The notes below the pieces were generated by a model that searched no databases, was not told the DNA's origin, and worked only from the letters and a program-made list of their open reading frames with translations. 64,000 nt of DNA from positions 310,001 through 374,000 of the forward strand of contig JALLLS010000015.1 of NCBI GenBank assembly GCA_025094145.1, given 5' to 3'. The translations under genes and the position numbers were made by a program. Shown here piece by piece: positions 11,924 to 25,582 of the stretch (the stretch's first letter is position 1; every line of letters starts with the position of its first letter). Origin of the DNA: Spinellus fusiger (lineage: Eukaryota; Mucoromycota; Mucoromycetes; Mucorales; Phycomycetaceae).

Positions 11924-14828
11924 TTAGGCAAACCCAATACTTGCTGTCTTCTTTCTCGCATCACCGTACGCCTTTGCCCACTTCCTTATCTCTAAAAATG
12001 CATGGGAATCCTCATTTGCACTGGCTGTGACTTGTTTCATGGCCTCTTTAAAGTGCTCCCATCTTAAGGGATGTTTTTCCCCAGTCAATACTTGTTGCTG
12101 AACTGCTTTCAAGGCCGCCGTCACACACAGGTTTTTCAGATCCGACCCCGAGTAATGCTCCGTTGCCTTTGCTAATTCCGACATAACAATCTCATGGTGC
12201 TCCTCACGCAATAACATGGTAAGAATATGACTGCGGTCTTCTTCCTTGGGCAGATCCACTGCAGACTGTATAAGAAGAGAGGGCCATCCACCAACAAAAA
12301 CTTACCAAGAATACGCTGAGGCATGCGTCGTAGCATGGCATCGTCAAGATCAAAAGGCCTGTTTGTAGCTGCCATTATCACAACCCCTTGATTTTCACTC
12401 GATAGTCCATCCCACTCCACCATGATCTGGTTGATGATCTCTCGATGGACATTTTTATTATCTGCTCCTCTGTTGCCCATAAGACTGTCCACCTCATCAA
12501 TGAAAATAACACAGGGCGACAATTTACGAGCAAGAGAGAAGATCGCCCTGACATTCTTCTCTCCCTCTCCCACATACATATCAAAGATGTCCGAGGCCTG
12601 GATTTCAAGCATACGGCTGCCACTCTCCTTGGCCACTGCTTTGGCCAGCATTGTTTTACCTGTACCAGGTGGGCCAAACAATAACAACCCAGAAATGAAG
12701 TTGCGCTTCAAGATACCGTGTTGGAAGAGATCAGGACGCATCAATGGCAGAGAGATCACTGTTTTGAGGGTATCAATGGTCTCAGGAGACGCTCTCACAT
12801 CGTCAAATGTACACTGTATTTTGGCTAGAAAGATTAAACGACGTGTTGGATCCACTGTCCCCATCCACACCCATAATGCATAGTACATAACCTACCAGGA
12901 TCCACAATACGAGACAATATCCTGGTCTCATAGCTATCACACTTCTCCCTCAGTGCATCCATAGAAAGATCACCCTTCACTTTAAAAGAGGTGTGATGAT
13001 CTTCCATGAGCTTAACAATGGTCTTGCGCTGTGTGACATTCTTATGGACAGTAGCATAGGACGACTGGATATCCTCCATCTCAATGCCCTTTTTTTTGCC
13101 CTCAAGTGCACTGCCTAATGCCATGGTGACGATTCGATAAAGATGCTCCATGGTCAGGGACAGCTTCCCAAGGTCCTTTATCTCTGAAAATGCTTTCATT
13201 AGGTCGGGTCGAGTGCCCTTGAGGGGCTGTAGGCCAGGAATAGGCTGGTACTTTTGCACGGCTAGAATGTGTTTTGAGTTGAGTTCTATGGTTCTTCTCT
13301 CTTCATCTGCGTCCATTCTTCTATGCCATACTTCTGCTCTTCCTGGTTCATAGAGGGGTGGGAGAACACTGACAATCTTCATTCCTGGTACTAAGGACAG
13401 TCCCTGTTCATTTATCCTCTCGCTTATCTCCATCTTGTACTCTGAGGAGGACACTAAGAAAGAATGGCCAGAGACAATCACAATAGGATGCTTTTTCTTT
13501 CTCAGGGACTCCACCGCTGCCACTAGGGATTCTGTCATAAATGTAGTAAACTTATCCGTAGTATCCCCATAATCACGCAAATACACAATCGTAGGCGTCT
13601 TTTGCTCTGTGTCTTTGGATGTCTTGTGAGTCAAGATACGCTCAAACAGACTCGTATAGCGTGCATGAGTGATCCTCAGCTCATTGTGTTCTAATCGCTC
13701 TGTCTTTGTCAAGGGTCGCTGGCCTGCTTCTCTCACTGCCTGTCCAAGAAGTATCTTTTGGATATCTTGTTGTACTCTATCGTGTGAGATATTGTAAACA
13801 AGGACCTCTTCTTCCTCTTGGGGCCTAACATCACCACTATACTCATCCTCCATCAGAGTTCTGTTCAATGGCAAGTAATAAGGGAGAAGAAAGTGAGTCT
13901 TCTTTGTGAGATCCGGTGCCACTGTACTTGTCATAACAATTTTCTGCTTTTCATTCAGACTTGTGAAGTTCATAGAAGGAAGAACTGTATGATCTAATAG
14001 AGTCATAAGCCATCGATGCACCACTCTACTCTACGTTACCAAGGTGGACTTACCCTTTTCTTGATTCTCATGTGCCAGCAAAAGATAGTCCAGGGCATCG
14101 ACTTGATACACATCTGCCCTCACCTTCCGTGCCATCTCCTGCACAATGGCATCTTGGAGATACACAGCTCCTTTCATGGGCATATTCAATGCCATGTGGT
14201 CTGTCGTTTTTATGGAGAGAGAACGTATTTTGGGCGTCAGACCCACACGAGCACTGGTGATCAATTCATCCCACATGGTTTGATCCACCATGCTGCAGTA
14301 GTCAGGGTCTATGGGTAGTAAGTCCTGGGTGGCTGTGTAGGTGGTGCTTAGAAAGGAGTCAATGTTGATAGAAAGGGCAAACGCAGTCTTTAGGGCTTGT
14401 TCTTTTGAAAGAGCCTCAGAAGCCTCTGCTTGTTTCTCTACCATGGACCCTTGTCGATACAAACGCTTCATGGATGTACGTCCATGAGTGTCCTTGTCAA
14501 ACCTGGTGACGGGTGGATCAATGACATTGGCTGTCGAGAGCGTAGGAGGAGGAGGAGTACTTTTGTCGGTGCCAAGGCTAATGGGGCTAGTGTGTTCAGG
14601 GTGCTCAGGGTGCTCAGGGTGTTCAGGAGGACTGGATGTAGGAGGACTATTAGAGTTGATAGGGTTCTCATTACACTGCGGTGTTTGTGGTTGTGGTGTT
14701 TGTGGTGTGTCTATTGAGTCTGAATGGCTAGAGTTGTTGGAGAATAGATAAGCAGAGGTATGGACTGGATTCTTTCTTAGTTGCCAAGACAGTAGCCTTG
14801 GGGTTCTCAGTAGAAGTCTCGCTGACAT
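11924..14828 (-). CDS. Mitochondrial Msp1/ATAD1-like AAA ATPase
   Basis: AAA+ ATPase whose catalytic core resembles Msp1/ATAD1, enzymes that extract membrane proteins at mitochondria. Exons: 14828-14054, 13993-12896, 12824-12306, 12258-11924, giving 908 aa. The N-terminus (MSARLLLRTPRLLSWQLRK) is Arg-rich without acids, as in a mitochondrial presequence. It is followed by a Pro/Thr-rich spacer with EHP repeats and a long N-terminal domain (residues about 110-620) of unknown function. The AAA module has Walker A GPPGTGKT (about 675-682), Walker B CVIFIDEVD (about 729-737), sensor AATNRPFDLDDA and the arginine pair LRRMPQR. It ends with the C-terminal helical domain YSGSDLKNLCVTAALKA. The 60-nt intron 1 was chosen because a 30-nt alternative would be implausibly short. 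The protein is far longer than yeast Msp1 (about 360 aa), so it may belong to a distinct fungal mitochondrial AAA subfamily. Confidence 0.88.
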
Positions 14829-16225
14829 TAGCAGGAGACTGGGGAGAAGGGGAGAAGATTCAATGTCAATTCTCTGTTCTTGTTGTTTCTATGCTTCAGG
14901 ATGTCCTTTCTCTTGTATTTTTTATATTATTTTGAATGGCCGATATGACTTGGAATAAAGAACAAATGAAAAAGATAGCCTACAAAATACATATAGAAAA
15001 GTAGAGGATAGATCTACTCATCAATGATTGTATATAATAAAAGAGAAAAGAAAAGAGAAAAGGCTATATTCTCTGTTGATAGTGGGATGGATAGTAGAAT
15101 GAGTACTAAATAGATATAAAGATGTAGATATATAAAGATGTAGATATATAATGTAGATATATAAAGATAGATCGTAAATAGACAGCGCCGTCTCTTGAAT
15201 CGTCTGATGGGTGGGTGGGTTACCTATTCCTTAGTCATAAGTTATCAGGGAATCTATTTACTGGTAGATAACTTAATTTGATAATGCTCGGTTTTATGAT
15301 CTAATCTTTATTGTCCCACTTAATGTGTGCTAATTCTGCTTCCTTATTGTTATTGTTATTATTGTCCCATCACTATAGAGTAAGATGAGTGTAGGATCCA
15401 CTCCATCTATCCACAGGCTGTGCATCTCTTTATCAAATGACTTGAAAGTACATTTACATGCATAGATGCATTTATATCTTGCCGTTGAAACAAAAGTACA
15501 ATGAAACTTGTAACAATTCTCGGCTTAAAAAGGGATTCCATTTTTGATGATAACAAAGACACATTCAAGATGATAGAGTAAAAGGAGAAATGAAGAATAA
15601 AGACATGATACATCTTTCTTTATTTCTTTTTAATCTATAGAAATAAACACAGCAGATTTAATCATTCTATTTTCATTTGTGTTCATACCAATTCATTGTC
15701 TCTGTACAAAAAGAGTTGCACTTGAAGGGTAAAAAAGAAGAAGAAAGAAAAGGTCAACTGCTTGTATTTTGCATGTCATAATTTATTTTACATCTTCTCC
15801 TTATATGCTTTTATGATTCACAAGACAACTTAAATGGATCAATAACACGGTAGAGTGATGCACAAAGCTTCTCACTAGGAAGCAAAATATCAGGGAGACT
15901 GCTATTCTTTCGACTCAGTACTTTTGACGTGCATAGAAAGTAGATATATTTTCAGTAGGGTCCTTTGTTACAACTCGTATACGTTGAGTCGGCCTTGATA
16001 AAAGAATAAAAATAGTCAACGAGTGAGTGTGTCGAATGGCTTATGATCATTAAGCCGTATCAATGCACATCAATGATAAATGGCTATACTCTCTTTTTAT
16101 CTCTTTGTAATACGGCTACTGCTGTTGTTTTGAAGTATCTTGTCTGTGGTCTCTTTTGTGGACAATCAAAGACCTCTATTTTCATACTCTATACTTTGTA
16201 TTGTTTATGACTAGAGAAAGTATAG

Positions 16226-16227
<2 letters not shown>

Positions 16228-16280
<53 letters not shown>

Positions 16281-16326
16281 ATTTTTATTATTGTTATTAT
16301 TGTTATTATTGTTATTATTGTTATTG
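16228..16326. repeat. TTG/TTATTA trinucleotide microsatellite
   Basis: About 17 TTG units pass into TTATTG/TTATTA units. The array encodes poly-Leu in one frame, which is an artefact. Non-coding context. Confidence 0.9.
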
Positions 16327-19300
16327 TCTTGGAAAGTATGGCAAAGTATGGCAAAGTATAAACTATTTTTTTTTATCTTTTTAAGAAAAACTAATAATTA
16401 TAAATATACAACTAGTAATCTATATGTAGACTATATTTATAGACTCACCTGTAAACTGATTTACTTTAAATCTTGGAGATTCTAACAAGAGTCATCCAAT
16501 CATTTAGTTAATCTATTTCCATAAGATATACATTTCATAACAAGCAAATAAGAGAGTATCTTTATCCTTACAGCAACAGGGCAGGGTGATGCTTTTATAG
16601 TACGAGTGATGTCATACCACTAGAAAGACAATTTGATTGAAATTGATATTTTCTTCAAGAATACTGAATGAATATAAATTACATTCATGTCATTAATTTA
16701 CCAGCCATTGGAATGCCAACAAAAAGGCTGTTGATATATGACTTACTGTTCTTAAGATCACCTTGAGATCCGAAATGATATGTATAGGCTTAACATGGGC
16801 CTTGGTTCTCATTCTAAATCAACATACTTGTAATAGTGAGGCTTAGTGCCATGCCACAGTGCTTTCTGCACAAGTGGTGACCTGAACAGAGCCAAGAAAG
16901 TATTTGTTGCTATACCAGTTTCCAAAGACAGTCCATTCGATCCCCTATCGATGTATTTCTTAATTTCCTTTCCTGGTGATAGCCATCGATCAACTATTTT
17001 ATTGCCAACTAAAGACAGTCCATGCGGTGAGACATTAAACTCTGTTACCATAAGTGCTATCTTACTTTTTGTTATTCCATCTATTTGCTAGTGTAACATT
17101 GTGGGGTGGTTGCTCTTTTCTCCTTTGCAATAGAGTGCGTCATTGACAGCTATTTCTTTATTGTATCTACTCCAAAACATTGATCTTTGAAGGAATTAGG
17201 GGTGATACGATTGCTACAGACTGTGGCTTGCCTATCAACATCTACTACCCTCCTGTTCATGAGATGTTTCAATGGTATACTCTTAGTTCTTTATTAGTTT
17301 TTGCCTCATTCATGCATTATAGAATGATGTGTAGATAATTAAAAACAAATCCCTATTCAATCATCATCCTATATGAAGAGCCCAAGCAATAGAAAGAGAA
17401 ACCCCATTGTGGTCATTGTAATTTATATTGCCTACCAATGCCATCCATAACTCATGTCTTTTACTGTTTTTAGACAGTAGGGTTGCATTCTATAGTTGTT
17501 GTGGATGGATAACAAATTAGCTTTCATAATCTTATATTCACAGACAATACCCGACAATAGATAAATCAAACTTCCATGTGCTCATTGATGAATTGGAACC
17601 TTGTACTCGATAGATTTAGCAAAAAGTGGCTATGTTTATAATTTACAGATATAAACGCCCTGGCCTATTGACATATCTTATTGGCTTACTTTTCCTTATG
17701 AATTTTGCTCAATATAAACACTGATCGCCCATTCTTCATTTTTTAGCACCCCACTAGTCAATTCATGGAGATTTGAGTTCTTGTTCACTCATAATAAAAG
17801 AAATAAACAATGAAGAAAGGATCTATCTATAGTTTGCTGTCAAATCATCATAACTATTAGCCACTACAGTGCATTCAATGATACTTGATCCCACAACAAG
17901 CCCATGAAAAAGACAATCTAAATATTAATTTCTTTTTTACTCTTATCTTTCTAATGAAAATGAACAGAAATCAACAAGGTAATTAAATAAATGTGATGCA
18001 ACTCAATGGATCACAGTTCAAGTCAATAGTGAACAGAGGCACTTTATGCGCTTAGATGTTTGAGATTAAAATGTAATTTTACATTATTACTCCTTTCAAT
18101 GCAAGTTTACTCACATTACAATTCTTCCACTTTTCTTTCTATAAAGGTTAAATTCATGGCCTGGAAAGGCAATAAAATCAAAACAAGCAAAAGACCAAAG
18201 AGTAATTAGGAGATATCTTGACAAAATTTGCAATCATACTTGATGAGATCTATATTTCTTTTCTCTTTCATTTCTTAAGAAAAAGGGGGATATCTAAAAT
18301 GGAACTTGTGCTATATTTTTTATTTTTTTATTTTTTATTTATTTTTACTTTTATCCATTCGGATTCCGCTTTTATCTATTCTCAGGAAGGCACGTCTTTC
18401 AGGTACACATTTTTAGCTTTTATCCCAACCTTTTTTTTTTCTTTCTTTCATATTTTTTTTTCTTTGTGTATATGTCCGTGTACTTACAGAATAATGATAC
18501 AAGTGTTCACAATAATAAAGAAAATAATAAAGATATAAAGTAATTGTGGTTGTGTTAATAATAACTCTTATCAAGAAAAGGGGATAATTTTATGCGATAG
18601 AAGGATCAATAAAGCAGTTTTATTCTGACATTTATAGAGATCAAGAAATCGGTAGCTATAGAATTCAACTGCATATGTTGATAATTACTTAACAAAGGTC
18701 CAGTCTATTGGTTTATATTATTATTTTTTGTTTTTTGTTCTACAGTGATACGGATTTATTGTCCAGTTCTCTTGGCAATAGTGCGTATATGCAGATAGCT
18801 TTGGTAAGATGAACTATATTATATATCATCTCACGTGCAATCATTGAAGTATGTACTATTAGTGGTTGTTTGTGGCAGTGCTTTTCTCACCTTAATGATT
18901 GAATAGCTACTAGTCATTGGTAGGAAATGTATCTTTGTACCAACCAACAGAGGTCTGATTAATTTCTTTTTCCCTTTTTTTTCATCTCTCTTATTGGGAA
19001 TTGTTAGAAATAAAGAATATGGATTTAAGCTAACGTTTTCTATGACAATAAAGAGTTTATTTTAAGCAAAGTCATTAGCGTTGATTAAAAAATTAAGACT
19101 TATTATTCCCCTTTACTATATCGATAGAGCAAATTAGAAAGCGTTAAGGATGAGACAGCAGAGAAAAGGTCCGCTAAGATCTGTGTCCACTCTAAATGAG
19201 GGACAAAGTATCGAAATAGTGAAAGCCACGAGAGAACCCATTTTTTTGGGTTATTCTCTTTATCAAGTTAATGCTTTTAATTATTTAGGAAGAAGCCCAT

Positions 19301-19342
19301 GCTAAAGAATTATTCACTATGACCTATCACCCACAGTAAGCG

Positions 19343-19695
19343 AATGATTAATATTAATATTATTACTACTCTTATTACTACTCTTATTATTACTTTTATT
19401 ACTACTTTTATTATTACTTTTATTACTACTTTTATTATTACTTTTATTACTACTTTTATTATTACTTTTATTACTACTTTTATTATTACTTTTATTACTA
19501 CTTTTATTATTACTTTTATTACTACTTTTATTATTACTTTTATTACTACTTTTATTATTACTTTTATTACTACTTTTATTATTACTTTTATTACTACTTT
19601 TATTATTACTTTTATTACTACTTTTATTATTATTACTCTTATTATTACTCTTATTATTACTCTTATTATTACTCTTATTATTACTTTTATTATTA
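19343..19695. repeat. 12/24-bp minisatellite
   Basis: Alternating 12-bp half-units, TTTTATTATTAC and TTTTATTACTAC, form a higher-order 24-bp period repeated about a dozen times. Variant CTTATTATTA copies lie at both ends. The strict alternation indicates amplification of a dimer. Long frames open through it on both strands (Ile/Thr/Phe or Asn/Lys/Ser repeats) but look purely compositional. Confidence 0.9.
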
Positions 19696-20346
19696 TTACC
19701 ACCACCACCACTACCATCACCACCACCAAGGCAAGTGACGCGATGAGGCTTGGAAGGCTCAAGACGGTTGATAAACACTTACTTTGTTCAGTTCAAGGGT
19801 TAAGTCTCCGAGTGCGGCATCACAAGATCAAAGTGATTTTCTTTTGCTTAAGAGAACTCCGTGAAATGATGCTCATTCTTTAAATGGTATTCTTAGTGGG
19901 CATTGACCTTCCTTTTCTCATCATTGACCAGCTATTTTAAAAAGCAAATAAGTTCGACAGTCTCCTTACGGCCAATTATCATTTTAGAGCCGATATTTTT
20001 TCTTTCTCTTTTCTTTCATTTCACGAGCTTTTCCCTCTCTTTCTCATTTCATCGTTCCTTTACGCCTTGAGATTGTTTCTTTTTCCCTTTCCTTCATTCA
20101 TGACACGATAAAGACAGAATATACAATACCAAGTCCTATATTTATATATTTATATTTATATATTTATATTTATAATAATATACTTCCTTTCTCTCTTGGA
20201 CAAAAGCAGCATCTCATTCCTTTTTAGCTTCTTTGCACCCTTTCCCTTCCTTCATATTCCTATTTTTTTTACTTCCTAACCACCCACTCACCTACTCACC
20301 TACTCACCTACCCACGTATCAATCTATCTACTTTTACTTATTTCTC

Positions 20347-23300
20347 ATGATTTCTCGCTCAGTGACTCGCAACCAGAAAGCAAAGGTAAACAATCTTTCT
20401 TATAGACAATAGACGGACCCTTAAAATAATAGCTATTAAATAATAACACTTCAAGCAATTTTATCATTAAATATATTATTATTATTATTATTGCTGTCAT
20501 TATTATCATTATCACTATCACTATCATTATCATTATCATGATTGTAATTGTAATTGTAATTGTAATTGTAATTGTAATTGTGATTATTACCATTGCCACT
20601 GTTATTATTGATATTGATATTGTCCTTATGATATGATTGTAATTATCATTATCATTATCATCATTAGTTGGCTGCAGACTATAATGAATTGTTAAAGGAG
20701 CTTTCCTCTCAAAAGATGACGTCTGTGGGATGCTACTCTATTGGGTACACAATCGGAACCGTAGGTATCTCATCATAGTCATTCTGCATAATAAAACCTC
20801 ATTTTCAAAGGGAACCTATGGAAAAGTCAAGCTAGGCACGCACAAATTAACAGGACAGCAAGTGGCTATCAAAAAAATCGACAAAAAGCATGCACCATTA
20901 ATGGCCAGAGAAATCCACCACCACCGCCAACTTCGACACCCTAACATTGTCACTCTCTACGAAGTGATTGCCACAGAATCCACCATCCACCTCGTATCAG
21001 AATATTGTCCTAATGGTGAATTGTTCGATGTATTGACAGAGAATGGACGATTCTCTGAGGCAAGAGCTCAGAAATGGTTTCGTCAGATAGTACAGGCTGT
21101 ACAAATGTGCCACCAACAAGGCATTATTCATAGGTAAATGAACGAATAAAATCACTAAGAAGACTGTAGGACTGGTACTTATTCTAATGTCTTGCAGAGA
21201 TCTAAAACTTGAAAATATCCTGCTGGATGCTGATAATAATGCTAAACTCTGTGACTTTGGATTTGCCCGGTATGCGGAAAGCAAACAGCTCCTGGAAACC
21301 TTTTGTGGCAGTCTGGCCTATTCTGCACCCGGTAAATAGCTTATGGACTGTCCTCGTTAGAGAAAAAGGCCAATATTAACTTCTTTACCATTAGAGGTCA
21401 TTCAATGTCAAAAACACATTGGATCAGGTAAGCACTTGCATAGAAGTGCTGTATTAGCATCACCATTGAACAGCCCACTTACTTTATTCTGTGATAGCAA
21501 CCGATATTTGGTCATTAGGTGTTATTTTATTCACTCTTTTGGCAGGCGAACTTCCTTTTGATGATGATTGTGAAGCCATTACCCAAAAGATGATTGTAAA
21601 TGTTGATTATAAAATGCCTAGTTACTTTTCGCTAGGTAAATACTAGTAATAGGAGAGACTGAGCTTTCTCTTTTCTTTTTTTATTTATATTTTATTAACG
21701 CATTTTCTCTTGTATTCACAGAGGCAGCCGATCTTATTCAACATCTTCTTCAACTCAATGCACTTGATCGACTGTCCATTCATCAAGTAGCTAACCATCC
21801 ATGGCTCAATAGAACAATTGAGGAGGATGAGGGTGATGATAGTAGTTTGTCTACGCATAACTCAAGCCACACTGACGTTGACTCCATCTTCTCTGTGAAT
21901 CAAAAGCTTAATGTGTTGGAAGAAGATGATGAAGAAGAAGGACATGAGGAAGAAAGAGAACAAGACACAACAATGATGATGAAGAACACATTGCATCGTG
22001 ACAGTTATGCAAGTGCAAAAATCAACACAGTGTCCTCTGCCTATAGCTTATCGAACATACATCGTCCAGAAGACAGACACAGGTCTCACTCGATCCTTCG
22101 TAATGGAAGTACAAATTCGTATGCCTTTGCAAACCCCACTCCATCTTCCATGAGAGGTTCCATGCTTAGAGAGTCGAATAAACTAGCAGAAGAAACACCA
22201 ATGTCTGCTATAGAACATAAATTGGCTACCTCACTCTATGCAGCTGGATTCGATATGAGTGTCGTAAAGAACATGCGATCAGGCAGTTGTGATACACTCG
22301 GTACTCTTTGGCGCATGTTACTGCAGCAGATAGACCATGAAACAGAAAAGAATCAAGCAGTACAGCCTGTTAAACAACCCCCAGCTTACACTGCTATGAA
22401 TATGGACTCTACACTTCTACCCCCTACAAAAAAAGCAGTTGAGGCAGACGAGAAAGACCATTTATCCATTTCCAGTACCTACTCCGTTGTCTCTTGTTTG
22501 ACCTCTTCTTATTCTCCAAGTTCTGCAAGTATTAGCACTCAAAAGACAGGCTGGCTTGGTTCAGTCAGATCTTGGTTTGGCATGGCCCTTTATGATGAAT
22601 CTTCTAATGAAAAAATTGGCTATCGTGCCTTTGATACCCTTTCACGACCCACATCGGAGCAGTCTATTCTCTCACCCACTTACGGAGGAAATAACCAAAA
22701 GCAGCGCTGCCGAACACTGCAACTGTCTGACCCACCTGTCAATCAACTCGATCAGCTCACTTTCAGCGCCACAAGTCCTGTTCTCTCGCCTGGATCTCAC
22801 CCCTTGCATCAGGCACGGAGATTAGAACAAGAGACCACCAGTGATTGTATTGATACCAACCTAAACACCACACCCACTGCTGCCGTTAAAATTACATCCA
22901 TTGCTGCTGCCACAGCACCCATTTACCCGCGTACCACCACTGACCCACTCTCAATTATCACTACTGACATTCACTTTTCTGGATCTGCTGGAGCCAGAGT
23001 CATTGAAATGGATCATGAGCGATATCGTTCCCGTTCTCATTCATTGATAAGCTCAAAGCTGGAATTCTCGCCTCCACCCTCCCCTCCTAATGTATCTACA
23101 TTTGAAATGGAAACAAATCACTCTGAGCCCTGCCTTTCCTTTGTCCATCCTTACTCTCCAGAAGAAGCCTTCATCTCACCACCTAGATCTCCTCAAGACT
23201 ACTCTTCTGTCTTTTCACATGTCTCGACTGTACACCGTCCACTCTCCATTGGAATACCTAAGAAAGTAATTCCGTGTGCACAGGAGGTATGTTTCTCAAG

Positions 23301-23508
23301 TGATTTTAGTGTTCATGATTTAACTTTATCGATGTGCATGCTTCTTTTTTTATATTTATTTTCTTCCTTAAAGGAATTTACATCCACAAATAAGAGATTC
23401 GATTTTACACCAAGGACTCGATTGAGTACTTATAATATGGGCGAAGACAGTATGCGAACGCGTATGAGCTCCAAGATGATCATTGAAGAGGAAGAGGAAG
23501 AAGAGTAA
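20347..23508 (+). CDS. CAMK/Snf1-like serine/threonine protein kinase
   Basis: Ser/Thr kinase of the CAMKL type. Exons: 20347-20385, 20668-20760, 20811-21133, 21198-21331, 21395-21427, 21498-21635, 21722-23286, 23374-23508, giving 819 aa. The first exon encodes only [13 protein letters not shown]. The kinase domain covers about residues 37-300: glycine loop IGTGTYGKV (42-50), VAIKK with the ATP-binding lysine (about 65), IIHRDLKLEN (catalytic D153), DFG (171-173), SAPE (about 194-197) and [20 protein letters not shown]. The remaining 500 residues are low-complexity, with an acidic patch, many SP/TP sites (possible phosphorylation targets) and a poly-Glu C-terminus. The combination of [15 protein letters not shown] with the domain order recalls fungal Ypl150w/Ppk9-like kinases, but I cannot decide the subfamily. 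All splice phases agree. Confidence 0.9.
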
Positions 23509-24257
23509 ATATATATAGATATATATATTCCTCCTATTCCTCCTATTCCTCCTATTCCTCCGCATGGCTTTTTCTTTATTACTTACTATCTTATCTTATT
23601 TTCTATTTTATATACATACATACACATACTTACTTACTTACTTACTTACTTATGTGTACATACATATCTATACTCCTTTCTTTACAACTTATACATAGTT
23701 TGTAGTTTTTCCATTGGATACAAACATCTCTTTATTCTATAGTGTTACCCTTTTATATCTCATTCTTCATTCTAGAAAAGAAGAAAAGGTTGCATCTTCC
23801 AATGGCATCTTGTATAGAATTCTGATGATTAAATATTCTGTTTTATACACATACCAACATTAGTAGATATACTTCTTTCTAGAATAAGGGGGAGGAGGAA
23901 GATTCTGATACTTTCTATCTATGTGCTGCTACTTCATTTCTTCTATTTTATTATGATCTGTAACATTTCTCCAGAATACTATTATTCAATACTAATATGT
24001 AGTTATATAAAAAGAGTGTCTTTTTTTTTTTCTACTGTCTGTTTTAACCATCTATCCACTTCAAGCATGCTCCCCTTTGTTTTGTTTGTTTGTTATTGTT
24101 ATTGTTATTGTTATTGTTATTATTTAAAAAAAAGAAAAGACATGACTTATTGAGCATAGTATGCATTATATAAAGAATAGATAAGTGGAAAACGAAGCCT
24201 ATTTCTCGTGTTACTCTGCATGGGTTAGGTGAGTGTTCATGGTAGACTGGCAATAAA

Positions 24258-24470
24258 AATGTATTTTTTATTTTATTATTTATTTTATTATTTATTTTAT
24301 TATTTATTTTATTATTTATTTTATTATTTATTTTATTATTTATTTTATTATTTATTTTATTATTTATTTTATTATTTATTTTATTATTTATTTTTATTTT
24401 ATTTTATTTTATTTTATTTTATTTATTTATTTTATTTATTTATTTTATTTATTTATTTTTATTTTACGTC
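24258..24470. repeat. TTTATTTTATTA tandem array
   Basis: About ten copies of a 15-bp TTTATTTTATTATTTA-like unit are followed by simpler TTTTA pentamers and TTTA tetramers. Non-coding. It produces Phe/Tyr/Leu-rich pseudo-peptides. Confidence 0.85.
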
Positions 24471-25582
24471 AAGTGTCTTCTTGTCCTACTTTCAATATAA
24501 ATAAAACAATTACATCACCTGTAACCCTTTTCTAACCAACCTATTTATCTTAGTATAGGCTTAGAGTTGGTTCTTGGATGAGTTTATACTAGGATATTTA
24601 TGGGATATGAACATGGCCATACCACAGACAAATAGTAAGTTTAGATAGGGACAAACAAAATGTAAACAAGCAAACAAGCAAACAAACAAACAAACAAACC
24701 TGTTGAGACTTTACTCTCTGGTAAGTCATTTTAGAACCAAGATCTTACCCTCCTGTAGCAACTGTTATTTTACTGAAATAAAGATACTGATCATTTTTGG
24801 ACTAATATTGATTAACAAGAAGAAGAGAAAAAAAAACATTACAACTTGATAATGTAAAATGATAACAAGAAATATATTAATCTATATTAATCTATAGGAT
24901 CACCTTTTCATCGTGTTTGAGATTGAGATTCAGTCCCCAACAAAGGGATCCTATCACAAACACAAATCAATAGACTCACTCTACAAAAGAAATAAATGAT
25001 TTACGCTTGCTAGTTATTACTCTTTATATTTCTGTATTAGATTCATTATGCTTTTGCAACTAGAAAGGCATTTGTGGTGGAACATTAGCAAATTCAATTC
25101 ATAGTTGCCTAAAAGAAAAAAAGGGAACACAATGCGTCATTCTATGGATCTATAGACGATGGTGTAGGGAATCGACGGGTTTCGTTTTGTTCTATTTTGT
25201 TCTTCTTCTTCCAAATACTATATTAAAATGAAAGACTCTTTACTGAGATGACAAGTAGGAAATAGTCATGCTTTGTCTTCTCCTAGAATCTTTGTTGATA
25301 TATTCTTACATCCTACAAGTTGAATAGATATCTTATAAAACAGAGAAATAAGAGTACTATGGATGGCATAGATAATGTTAACTATACAAGATAGCTATAG
25401 TGTTTATCTATTGGTAATTACATTAAATATGAGCTATTGAGGATGAAGTGTAACGATCTATGTGTCGATCTAAGGAGAGAGAGAGGGAGGGAGAGAGGTA
25501 GTTTACTAATGATGGATACCAACAGTCATTCTATTTATGTGTAGGCATAGGTGTTCACACTAAGTATTATTTTAGTTCAGTC

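Larger units (their letters stand above)
14829..20346. other. Gene-poor 5.5-kb interval with minisatellites
   Basis: I see no convincing gene. The region is AT-rich. A TTG/TTA trinucleotide array lies at about 16228-16326, T-rich tracts at 18320-18470, and a large 24-bp minisatellite at 19343-19695. The minus-strand frame 17051-16809 (about 80 codons, two GLSL-containing segments) has no recognisable domain. It overlaps a near-duplicate 13-mer (AAAGACAGTCCAT at 16924 and 17011). Poly-pyrimidine stretches upstream of 20340 probably belong to the promoter of the kinase gene. Confidence 0.5.

Noticed and set aside
14041..14053. A 30-nt intron at the first junction of the AAA ATPase
   Set aside because: A 60-nt intron (14053-13994) with a better branch site and acceptor also keeps the frame and fits the usual intron size here.
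19310..19883. Long open frames of about 150-180 codons on both strands
   Set aside because: They exist only because the 12-bp unit is a multiple of three; the peptides are Ile/Thr/Phe or Asn/Lys/Ser repeats without a domain.
24229..24504. Phe/Tyr/Leu-rich open frame
   Set aside because: Produced by the TTTATTTTATTA array; no start context or homologous motif.
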